A stretch of 64,000 nucleotides of DNA from Apoda limacodes (taxonomy: Eukaryota > Arthropoda > Insecta > Lepidoptera > Limacodidae): assembly GCA_946406115.1 (NCBI GenBank), contig OX291552.1:5766001-5830000 (forward strand), given 5' to 3'. The notes under the pieces were generated by a model, which did not search any database, had not been told where the DNA came from, and saw only the letters and a list, made by a program, of their open reading frames with translations. The translations under genes and the position numbers were made by a program. Each line of letters starts with the position of its first letter. Position 1 is the first letter of the stretch. This document shows positions 20,581 through 30,235 of the stretch, one piece after another.

Positions 20581-21850
20581 TTTCACACACCGATGAGCAC
20601 TAGCCATTGAGAGTCAGGGGGAGGCATTAGCATGTAGCCTAGACATAGCGAAGGCGTTCGATCGGGTCTGGCACCGGGGTCTTCTATCGAAGTTGCCATC
20701 TTACGGAGTGCCCGAGGGTTTGTGCAAATGGGTGGCTAGCTTTTTGTCCGGTAGACGCATACGAGCCGTAGTTGACAGTAGTTGCTCTGATAGCATGGAC
20801 ATTAATGCTGGTGTCCCGCAAGGCTCTGTGCTGTCTCCTACGCTGTTTCTAATGCACATCAATGATATGTTGGAGATCAACAACATACATTGCTATGCAG
20901 GTGACAGAACTGGAGACGCTTATTACACGGGCCGTGCAAGCATCCCTCGTTCGGTTGTGGAGGAAAAACGTGAAGAACTTGTGTCTCAAATCGGGATCGG
21001 TCTGTCCAAGGTCTCTGACTGGGGATGGGAAACTTTTGTTACTTGGTCCGATTCAACCCTTCAAAGACACAAGTCTGCGCGTTCACCGATAAGAAAACCC
21101 CATTCACTGTAGTCCCACAATTCCAGAACACTCCCCTCTCCATCTCCAAGAGCATTGGGATCCTTGGTGTTCACATCTCCAGCGATGTACAGTTCCGAGA
21201 TCACTTGCTAGACAAGGTAAAGCTGGCGTCCAAAAAACTTGGTGTACTCAACAGAGCGAAGCAGTACTTCACGTCGGGGCAAAGGTTGCTGCTTTACAAG
21301 TCGCAAGTCCGGCCCCATATGGAGTACTGCTGCCATCTCTGGGCGGGTGCACCCGGATACTAGCTTGGCCCTTTTGACTCGGTTCAACGAAGGACTGTGA
21401 GAAATGTCGACGATCCCAAACTCACTTGCGGTATCGAGCACCTAAGTCTGAGGAGAGACTTTGCCTCCCTGTGTGTGTTCTACCGCTTGTACAATGGGTT
21501 GTGGTCTGAGGAATTGTTCGAAATGATGCCCACGGCTACTTTCTACCATCGCACCGCTCGCCATCGGCAGGGAATTCATTCTCACACTTTAGAATCGAAA
21601 TGGTCGCGTACAGTGCGGTTTCAGAGAAACTTTCTCCCGCGAACGCTTAGGTTGTGGAATGAGCTCCCTGCCAAGGTTTTCTCTAAGGACTAGAGTATGG
21701 GGTTCTTCAAAAAAGAAGTTATTAGATTTCTGAAGGGTCGGCAACGCGCGAGTTATGCCCTTGGTGTTGCAAGCGTCCATAGGCTACGGTGACCGCTTAC
21801 CATCAGGCGGACTGTAGGCTTGTTTGCCACCTTAGTGGTATAAAAAAAAC
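20581..21850 (+). mobile_element. L1-family copy L1d, 5'-truncated, poly(A) tail
   Basis: It encodes LPSYGVPEGLCKWVASFLSG, AGVPQGSVLSPTLF and HCYAGDRTGD, then after frameshifts TARHRQGIHSHTLESKW and LWNELPAKVFSKD. It ends CACCTTAGTGGTATAAAAAA. The RT catalytic YADD has become YAGD, so this copy could not work even if repaired in frame elsewhere. It lies between gene A and the orphan esterase exon. Confidence 0.85.
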
Positions 21851-21869
21851 CTAAATATGATTTGACTAA

Positions 21870-22510
21870 CTGTAGCTCTTCTCTCAATGATTTCAACCTT
21901 CACTTTTCCACCTCATCTATAGTAGACAACAATAACAAACTCATCTATTTCATTTCTTAATTCCATGACATCACGTTGTGCCGACTCTTTGTCCTTCTTA
22001 CTAGTTACTGTGGACGAAGTTCAAAAGATAATATTATCAATTAAATCCTAAGCAGTGGGCTGTGATGTTGTAAATAGAAACATGATCCTACATATTTTAG
22101 ATTCTGGCCTACCAATCATAACACATATTATTAATTTCTCCTTGTTCTCTGGTGATTTTGCGACCCTGTGGCGTAAAGCATTTGTAATTCCCTTGGCCAA
22201 AATCCCTAATCCTATTACACTTTATAACTTTAGGCCTATTTCTATATTACCATTTTTGTCTAAAATTCTGGAAGCGGCAGTGCGCAACTTTCTAATTATG
22301 TTTACAAAAATCAACTATGTCTGGTTTTCGTACTGGTAACAGTACTTTTATGGCCCTTTTAAAAGTAACAGGATATATAAGAGATGGCATGGATGATGGA
22401 TTAGTCACAGTTCTCGTTCTAATTGATTTTTCTAACGCCTTCAACACAGTTAACCAATTGATCAATTTATCACCTACAGCTCTAAATTGGTTTTCTTGTT
22501 CAGGGCGCTA
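21870..22510 (+). mobile_element. L3 non-LTR retrotransposon RT fragment
   Basis: Conceptual blocks are VDEVQKIILSIKS, GDFATLWRKAFVIPLAK, YNFRPISILPFLSKILE, then after a frameshift SGFRTGNSTFMALLKV and VLIDFSNAFNTVN. These are RT fingers and motif A. It differs clearly from L1 and L2. It is truncated after motif A. Confidence 0.75.
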
Positions 22511-23888
22511 ACTCATACTCGTCAGTACAGCTTGTATACTCACTATATCAGTCATATTACATTTATTATGATGTCACATAGCCTATATCACTCGGAGCTT
22601 AATGAAAAATCAATTGACACATCACTAATGACAATCATACGTAAATACAAACATACATACATACAATGCTCAATTCAAACATTTTCTTTTCGGTAACGCT
22701 AGAGAGATAGATAGAAAATTCTTTATTGCACAGATAAATCGTAGTGGTTTAATGTGGATAAATAAGAAACTGTTTCAAAATAGTGAATTTTAATAGAGTA
22801 TCGCTGCCGGTAAACGGTGTTAAAAGGAACTTGTCACAGCGGTGTGATGAACAAACGAGCCGGGCACGGAATTGAATTATGAATTATCATTGTCGTAGTC
22901 GGATAAAAAAAGAATTACTGTGCAACTTCGTATGAGCATCTTATTAATGTGTAATAAGTAACATTGTTACACAAAATTAATAACATCGAAAAAGCAATTT
23001 TTTACGCTTTGTAATTTATATTACAGATTACAGCTGTACAAAGTCTACTACGTAAGTTCCTGCGTGAAACACAAAAGATATTGCAGTAAAAGAGGATAAA
23101 TTAAGAAAGTAGGTAATATTTCATTTAAATGAAACAAGCGTTTCAAGGTTCCGTAAGATCATTTGCACACCTAGTGTTACAAAAGATTAAGGAGATACAC
23201 TCAGTCATGTAGTGTTATTAATTACCGAGTCGCAGAATAAAAGCCACTGTTTTTTCTATCCCCAAACGGGTGGTCAGATATATTAACGTATGCTCGTATT
23301 AATATGTAACCAATGCTAATTCTGTCCCTCAAACCTGATAGGTGGTGAACCTATCATCAAACCGAATGAAAACCTTTTATTTTATTTTTTTGGATATCAT
23401 TTTTTCTTGTTTCCCTCATTATCGTTAAGGCAAAGGTATTATAACATACAGCCAAGACTTATTTACTTTTATCTTATGTTCGTATCATGTTGTGATGTAA
23501 ATTATTATATTAAATTATTATTTCTGCTGATTTGTTTGCGGTCACTCTGATTTAGTGACAACCAAAAAGGCTCTTACAGAATATCAGTGCTGAGGCTTCG
23601 GCTACAGCTAAAACTGAGTAAGAGACCTTGTCGGCACCTAATTATCAATGTATTCTTTTATATATATGTTACATAATTGTTTGAGTGCCAAATTAATGTT
23701 TTTCTTTATTTCTCTCTTTCTGTTTTATAACTCAACTTGATACATTTGTGATATTTTTTTTTATTTGTCTGACTATAAAGCGATATATCTGCCATGTTGA
23801 ATTTTATATGACGGAACCCTAAAAAGAATACAAATACACATCTGTTCAAATTTCTCTTTTGCACAAGAATACTTTATAATTTTGGTAT
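22511..23888. other. Intergenic DNA upstream of the orphan first exon
   Basis: AT-rich. The last 60 bp (from about 23840) align with sequence upstream of gene B exon 1 (CTGTTCAAAT, GAATACTT). A GGAACCCTAAAAAG scrap at 23814 belongs to family C. Nothing else recognised. Confidence 0.4.
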
Positions 23889-23963
23889 ATGTACCAAAAG
23901 TTCTACTCAAAATTCGAAAAATTTTGGTTGGTGAAGATGACAGCAAATAGAGAATTTGTGAAC

Positions 23964-24149
23964 ATGTTCCTTGAAACAATTTCTTTGTTAATTTTCTCTT
24001 TGGGTTTGGTACAGTGTTCCAATCCCGAGGTAGTAATATCAGATGGTACTGTAGAGGGTGTTTGGAATGAAAATGATTCGGGCCTAACCTATGCAAGTTT
24101 CTTAGGGATCCCATATGGAAAACCTCCGATTGGTGACCTTAGATTTCAG
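23964..24149 (+). CDS. Orphan first exon of a third carboxylesterase, with signal peptide
   Basis: From the ATG at 23964 it encodes a hydrophobic signal peptide (MFLETISLLIFSLGLVQC), then SNPEVVISDG, EGVWNENDSGLTYASFLGIP, GKPPIGDLRFQ and donor GTAAAAG. Exon 1 of gene B has the same length, phase 0 end and near-identical motifs. In-frame ATGs also exist at 23937 and 23889; 23964 was chosen because it aligns with gene B and puts the signal peptide at the N terminus. No matching exons 2-10 were found between here and 37284. It could be a relic of a deleted paralog, or an alternative first exon that would splice in frame to exon 2 of gene B (38140). Confidence 0.75.
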
Positions 24150-24443
24150 GTAAAAGTTTTAATTAATTATTATCTTACTTGTTAATTTTCTAGTGCTATT
24201 TCATGACACTTCCATGTCCGTTTGTTTGTATGTTTATACATAATGTGTTTTTAAAAGATGTTGTAAGCAAAATTTCAACTCAATCGAACACCGGGAATTG
24301 AATCAAATTTAACTTGCAAGATTTGACTATACACAATGAGAGAGGTGAAACTAAATCAAAGCTCGTAAAAAGAGAGAGCCAAGAATATTTGTTTAAAGCA
24401 ATGTTTTTCAAATAAGAGTACAGTAAATTTTAATAAGTAGCGG

Positions 24444-24615
24444 AAAACTGTATAGTTACGTAGGGTGTCTGCAAGTTTAAAACTGTACAGTTGCGTTGGG
24501 CGCCTGCAGGCTTAAAACTGTACAGTTACGTAAGGCACCTGCAGTTTTACATAAAACTGTACAATTGCATGAGGCGCCAAGTATTAAACTACAGTTACGT
24601 TGGGCGCCTGCAGGT
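24444..24615 (+). repeat. Minisatellite, about 35-bp unit x 5
   Basis: Units start at 24444, 24479, 24514, 24553 and about 24584. Consensus blocks are AAAACTGTACAGTTACGT and GGGCGCCTGCAG. Spacing is 31-39 bp. It lies 295 bp downstream of the orphan first exon. Confidence 0.75.
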
Positions 24616-24870
24616 ATAAAACACGATTTTCCATAAACATGTAGTTCGAAGGGGGCTAATTCTAAACGACAATTACAATTACAATGGAGATCAACGCGTA
24701 GTGTAGCATTGTAGTATTAAAGACCATAAAAAATCCAAAATATTGGTGTAATTATTTTTGTCACACGACTAAAAATGAGTCAGGAGCAATCAAATGAATG
24801 CGCCGGTCGTCGATTTGTCGTGGCGTAGAGTGCGTGACGTCAGTGTGACCGTCATCGTCGAAGTAATGTT

Positions 24871-25200
24871 TATGTCGTAGCCATCTGGTTCAATTAGCCA
24901 GTTACTAAGGCACCTTAGTAACTGGCTAACTGGCTTAGTTACTAATTGAACCAGCAGATCGGCAGATCGTTAAGTATAGAAAAAAAATTATCATATAACT
25001 GAACGGTTAATTCTATGAAACTTAACTGCAACGCTCCGTTCGCTTCGCTTGCTCCGAATCTACGTTGAGACAAGAGACACTAAACCTAACCCAACATATA
25101 TGACTTATACAGTTAGATTTCTATTCCTTTCTTTTCCATACTTGACTATCTGTCTAGGCGTCCAATTAACTGGTTAATTAAACCAGATGGCTGCGACATA
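24871..25200. mobile_element. TIR element (MITE) of 330 bp
   Basis: TATGTCGTAGCCATCTGGTT at the left and its reverse complement at the right (25168-25200) give 33-bp termini with three mismatches. TA flanks at both tips would fit a Tc1/mariner-type target. It holds a perfect 16-bp inverted repeat with a 2-nt spacer (24895-24910 / 24913-24928). Confidence 0.6.
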
Positions 25201-25330
25201 TAGATATATGCACGTACTGATCACAAATTAATTGAATCAATAATTGTTATCAAAATGATATCGCGGCAGGTGGAACCGCGGTAAAAACTAGTAATAAACG
25301 AATTAAAATAAACTAATACATAGAAATGAA

Positions 25331-25392
25331 GTTGTTACTTTGGTTAATTGGGGATTCATAGAAATGAATCCCCAATTAACCAAAGTAATAAC
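25331..25392. repeat. 29-bp stem, 4-nt loop hairpin
   Basis: Left arm 25331-25359 and right arm 25364-25392 are reverse complements with a single mismatch that would be a G-U pair in RNA. The core is GGTTAATTGGGGATTCAT / ATGAATCCCCAATTAACC, loop AGAA. Could be a fold-back DNA element, or a hairpin RNA if transcribed. Confidence 0.7.
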
Positions 25393-26404
25393 TTGAGTAG
25401 TATTTTAGCTTAAACCGAAAACTGGTAATTTTTATAAACAAAAATATCTTATTCTGACTATACTTTATATTCATTCTGATACCTACCACATAACAGCTAA
25501 GAGTACGCGCCACCAGCCAGCTCACCATTTCAGCCTTGCGCCGAAAACTGGAACTATTGCAATAAAATTTAATTAATTAGGTCTGCTAGGTCTGCTTACA
25601 GTTCAATATTTGGTATGGTTTAATTTTTATTTAGTTCTTAATTTTTTTGCAGTCCGTTTTTTTTTTTTTTTAAATAAATGTGGACGTGGCCAATCAGCAT
25701 ATAAACGCCCAATTTTAGAGAGATCGGTCTAGTAGTTTAGGAAGAGGAGCCTTACAAAGAAGTGCCCATCCTGGCTATAACAGCTTCGTGCAGTAAAATA
25801 CCAGCAAATACACTACCTATGTTTTATATCATGGAGAAGCAGAGAAATATCAAGTTTTAATTTGATAGGATGTAGGGAAAATTTACCATTCTTATTGGGT
25901 AAGATTAACGATAAAGGGTAGATGGCGCCGCCGTGGCTATCGGGCTTGAGTGGTGACGCGAACTGAAGTTCACCTTAAGATAACAATATATAGTTATATA
26001 AATTAGGAATAGTCAGCCATCCTTACCTTTGTAGTTTCCAACCACGGATTTCAGCACTGGTAAACTGAGAATGATTACCTAGGTAATTAAATACCATAAA
26101 AGAAATTTTCTTTTGGAAGGTTATCTGATTGAACTTGTACAAAACCAGTTTCTACATTATTAGTACTCGTAATGAACCAGTTTAAACGTAATTATCACAA
26201 AATTACACTCTTTGACTATCAATTTTGACAGAATGTATCAAAATTTCATTTGCATAAATTACCAAACACATGCGACCGACCGCATCGCCGCTCCGTCGAG
26301 TCCGCTAAGTACGAGCACGAGGGTATTCAGTCACAGTGACGTCACACGTAGCCGCGGCTCACTGGATTTTAGCGGCAGGGATGTCCTAATTTTTAGCTAA
26401 CGAC
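25393..26404. other. Intergenic DNA, unassigned
   Basis: AT-rich with a GC-richer patch at 26270-26370. The open frame 26212-26400 shows no known motif. Confidence 0.35.
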
Positions 26405-26867
26405 TTAAAAAAAGGAGGAGGTTTTCAATTAACTCCATCATATATAGACGGATTTGCAAAATTCTTTTAAGGGTTCCGTACCCTAAAGGTAAAAAACGTC
26501 TGTCACTAGGCTGTATCTCATGAACCGTGATATTAAGACAGTTGAAATTTTCACAAAATATGTATTTCTTTTTCCGCTATAACAACAAATACTAAAAAAC
26601 AGAATAAATATTTAAGACGGCTCCCATACAATAAGCATGATTATTTTGCTCGTTTTTACTCGATACCTATTGATAACAGCAACAAAAGCTTGAAATATTT
26701 AGTTATATATTCACTTTAAAAATAAATAATTAAATTAAAGTAAAACAAATATTTAAAGGGGGCTCCGTGTGCGGGTCCGACTCGCACTTGGCCGATTTTT
26801 TTATTTAAAAGGCTATACTTCCAAGGTGGACCCATATTAATGTAGTTAATTTTAAACTTAAACTTTT
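26405..26867. repeat. Family E repeat split by a nested family C repeat
   Basis: GGAGGAGGTTTTCAATTAAC and TCCATCATATATAGACGGAT at the left, and TTTATTTAAAAGGCTATACT at the right (26800), are contiguous in the E copy at 49985-50420. Between them sits family C, from AGGGTTCCGTACCC to GGTCCGACTCGCACTTGGCC (26465-26800). Confidence 0.6.
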
Positions 26868-27057
26868 CCTCTTGTAGCAGTAGTTCGGTTGTTAATCCGG
26901 TTGACCGAACTACTAAAACTTTGAAGTTGCAATAGTTCGGTTGAGACAAAGAACCGAACTATTGAAACCTTTTTAGTAGCAACAGTCCGGTTAGTTAATA
27001 ATTTAAACAAAATATATTTACAAACTATTTTATATAAAAAAAAAAGATCCAGTGATA
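26868..27057. mobile_element. MITE family F, left half only
   Basis: CCTCTTGTAGCAGTAGTTCG through AAAAAGATCCAGTGATA matches 14865-15043. The match stops where a family B element starts, so the right half is lost or displaced. Confidence 0.6.
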
Positions 27058-27061
27058 TTGG

Positions 27062-27430
27062 TGAAAAAAAATTAGGCAGAAGTGAAAACTTTAATATTAA
27101 CTATTTGTTTTTTTTTCTATACTAGCTATTTACTTCCCATCACTTCGAATACATATTTATTTATTATAAATAATATTGTTTGTTTATTAACTTTTTTGAC
27201 GTAATATATTTGACATCTCAATCTCTTATATCCAACCTCCCTGTACTACTTATAATCGCCATATGCTGAAAATAAAAACTAACCTAATGAAAATAAAGGT
27301 CACATGTCCTGACGCGAGTTCCGTCTTACAAATTTTCGATTAGGTCACGTGTTCAGACGCAAGTTTAACATTTTTTACCCATCACAAAAAAATGCATAAC
27401 GCCGCTAAAGAAGGTTTCACTTCAAAAAAG
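27062..27430 (-). mobile_element. MITE-like family B, long-form copy 4
   Basis: From GGCAGAAGTGAAAACTTTAA to GCCGCTAAAGAAGGTTTCAC and TTC. It shares the AACCTCCCTGTACTAC and ATAATCGCCATAT blocks with 48900-48960. Confidence 0.6.
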
Positions 27431-27469
27431 GTTTTTTCAAAACCTCAATTTCATTTTTGAATCCCTATT

Positions 27470-30235
27470 CAACAGGTAGTTTTCCCGCCCCCAGTCAGAG
27501 ACCTTGGACAGACCGATCTCGATTTGACACAAGTTCTTCACGCTTTTCCTCCACAACGGAACGTGGGATGCTTGCACGGCCCGTGTAATAAGCGTCTCCA
27601 GTACTGTCATATGCATAGCAATGTATGTTGTTGATGTCCAACATAATATTGATGTGCAGTAGAAACAGCGTAGGAGGCAGCACAGAGCCTTGCGGGACAC
27701 CAGCATTAATGTCCATGCTATCAGAGCAACTACCGTCAACTACGGCTCGTATGCGTCTGCCGGACAAAAAGCTAGCCACCCATTTGCACAAACCCTCGGG
27801 CACTCCGTAAGATGGCAACTTCGATAGAAGACCCCGGTACCAGACCCGATCGAACGCCTTCGCTATGTCTAGGCTACATGCCAATGCCTCCCCCTGACTC
27901 TCAATGGCTAGTGCCCATCGGTATGTGAGATACACTAGAAGGTCACCAGTGGAGCGACCGTGGCGAAAGCCATATTGACGGTCGCTGATCAGGTCATGTT
28001 TTTCTAGGTATCTCAAAAGCTGTGTGTTGATCACACGCTCCATCACCTTGGAGAGGAGAGAGGTAATAGCGATAGGCCTGTAATTCGATGGATCTGATCT
28101 ATCGCCCTTTTTGGGCACCGGGTGCACATTCGCAGTTTTCCATGAAGACGTAAATTGCCTAGCATGGTAGGAAAGCGCGAAGAGACGCGTGAGTACAGGA
28201 CATAACTCAGGAGCACACTGCTTAAGCACCACTGCTGGTATACCGTCTAGCCCACTCTACTTATGAACGTCTAGGGAAAACAACGCCCGCAGGACCTCTC
28301 GCTGTGTTATAGAGATTTCCGGCATGGTCTTACCGCACCACGGTAAAGTAGGTGATACAGCGACTTCGTCGTTCGATATTCGAGTTGGAGGCAAAGAGAC
28401 TGCCCAATAGATCGGCTTTCTCTTTTGCACTATGGGCCAAGTCACTATCGGTCATTCGCAGTGGTGGTAACGACGACTGGCAGAAGTTCCCCTGGGCAGC
28501 TTTAGCAAGCGACCAGAAAGCACGACTCCCAGAAGGATAGCTCGCAAGTCGCCCACCTATTTTGCCGATGAATTGGAATTTTGCTCTAGAAGTTGCTTTC
28601 TTACTGAACCTCAAGGCAGCATTTAATTTGCGTTTTAACTCAGAAACATTCGGATCCTTATTATAATGAGCCTCATACGCAGTTTGCTTAAGAATTTTAG
28701 CTTCTCTGCAAGACCTATTAAACCACGGTCGTTTTTTGACGCCGGCAGCTACTCGCAGGCTAGGAATGAAACATTCCATACCAGCGAGGATTGTCCCAGT
28801 GACTGCGTCTGCGCAGACGTCAGGATCATTTGAGCTAAAGCAGAGCTGCCTCCACGGGTACGATGCATAAAATTCTCGCAATCCGTCCCAGTCTGCCGAC
28901 TAATAGTGCCACACACGACGCCAATTAGTTGGTGTGCATGACATTTGAGTCCGAATGAGACAGTGGTCCGAGGAGCCAAGAGGCGCATCCACTGATACGG
29001 AGTATCGTGCCGGTGTAGTCAGCAGAAGGTCCAGTAAGGAGCTCGTATGGTCCTCTATATCTGGTATTCTCGTTGGAGAAAGTACCAGCTGAGAGAATCC
29101 ATAGGACAGAGCAAATTCATGAGCAGATATCCCTGCATAGTTATTGGTTCGAGAACTGAGCCACTCACGATGGTGAGCGTTAAAGTCTCCCAAAATAACT
29201 AGTTCTGCTGTGGGATATTGCTCTAGAACTTTGTCAGTCGTCAAACTCAGGTGCGTGAAGAGTCGAGTTACGTCCGTGTCACCGCTATGAGACCTGTATA
29301 GTCACGCATAGATACGAGTGTGGCCGCCGTGATCTACGCGCACCCACAATATCGACAGGTCCCTGTCTTCAAGGCTATGAAGTCGGCGACAGCAGATATT
29401 CTTCCGGACGAACATACATACACCGGCACGACTCAAAAAATTGTGCTCGAGTTTGTAGCCGGGATAATGAAGGTATGATGTGTCGGCCGGGCAGGATATC
29501 TGCGTCTCCGTTAGAAAGAGGATGGTCGGCCAGTCTCGAGATGATGGTGGACTACATTAAGATTTGCGTGAATACCCCTGATATTGCAAAAATCCACAAT
29601 GTATGTGGATGGAGTAGCCGCTGTAAAAACTCTTTTCCTTTTTCTATTTCTGGCCATTGTATATAAAGTTACTTAGACCCGGGATGAGGATTCACTGCAC
29701 AGACAGCTTAGAAGACAAAAAGGTGCGGTACTAAGACTGCCGAAGCTCAACACAGATGATACGGTTGCTGGCACGGCGGGCGGAAGGGCCCCTGATCCCC
29801 TTCTGTTGTAGTAGCCGGGTCCACTCCGGTCTCCTTCTCCGGCACGACTACCACTTCAGATACTTTACACAGGCTGGCGGATCAGCCTCCCAGTTCGGGA
29901 ACCCGTTCAACCTGCGGGCGGCCAGCGGTCAGCCGTTTCATTAGGTCTCCCTGACCGCCGAACCAGCACGCCGCGTCTACGCCGAGCAATGACAGCGATA
30001 GGCACGCCGGTCCTCCTCTGTCCGCACAGCGAATCCTCAAAGAGAGCTCTGGCAACCTTACTCATCGCCAGGAACACAGCACTACTCAATGTTAGTGTTA
30101 TTGTGGCCGTGGTTTTCTGTAAGGTAGTGGTACTTCCCCAGTTCGGGCCGCTCATTCGAGCAAGTACTCGCTATGCCCCTCTTTATTTGTTGGGGCAGCT
30201 TATTCGAGCGAGTACTTGCAGTACTGAAACGCAGT
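27470..30235 (-). mobile_element. L1-family copy L1e, 5' part through RT, 3' end missing
   Basis: This is the most complete 5' copy. On the minus strand the order is: two partial repeats of a GCGAGTACTTGCTCGAATGA unit (30141-30229), a GC-rich leader, the endonuclease (NVDF..., HHLETGRPSSFLTETQISCP, VILGDFNAHHREWLSS, LGSSDHCLI), a linker with GVKKRPWFNRSCREAK, and RT (VHPVPKKGDRSDPSNYRPIA, DRQYGFRHGRSTGD, DIAKAFDRVW, AGVPQGSV). The catalytic box reads YAYD instead of YADD. Stops and frameshifts split the frame (27495-28232, 28330-28881, 28900-29244). Homology ends at 27470; the roughly 0.8-kb 3' part kept in L1a is absent. Confidence 0.85.

Noticed and set aside
22055..22339. Host gene from the 94-residue open frame
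   Set aside because: It reads as RT finger motifs (YNFRPISILPFLSKILE) of a truncated retrotransposon.
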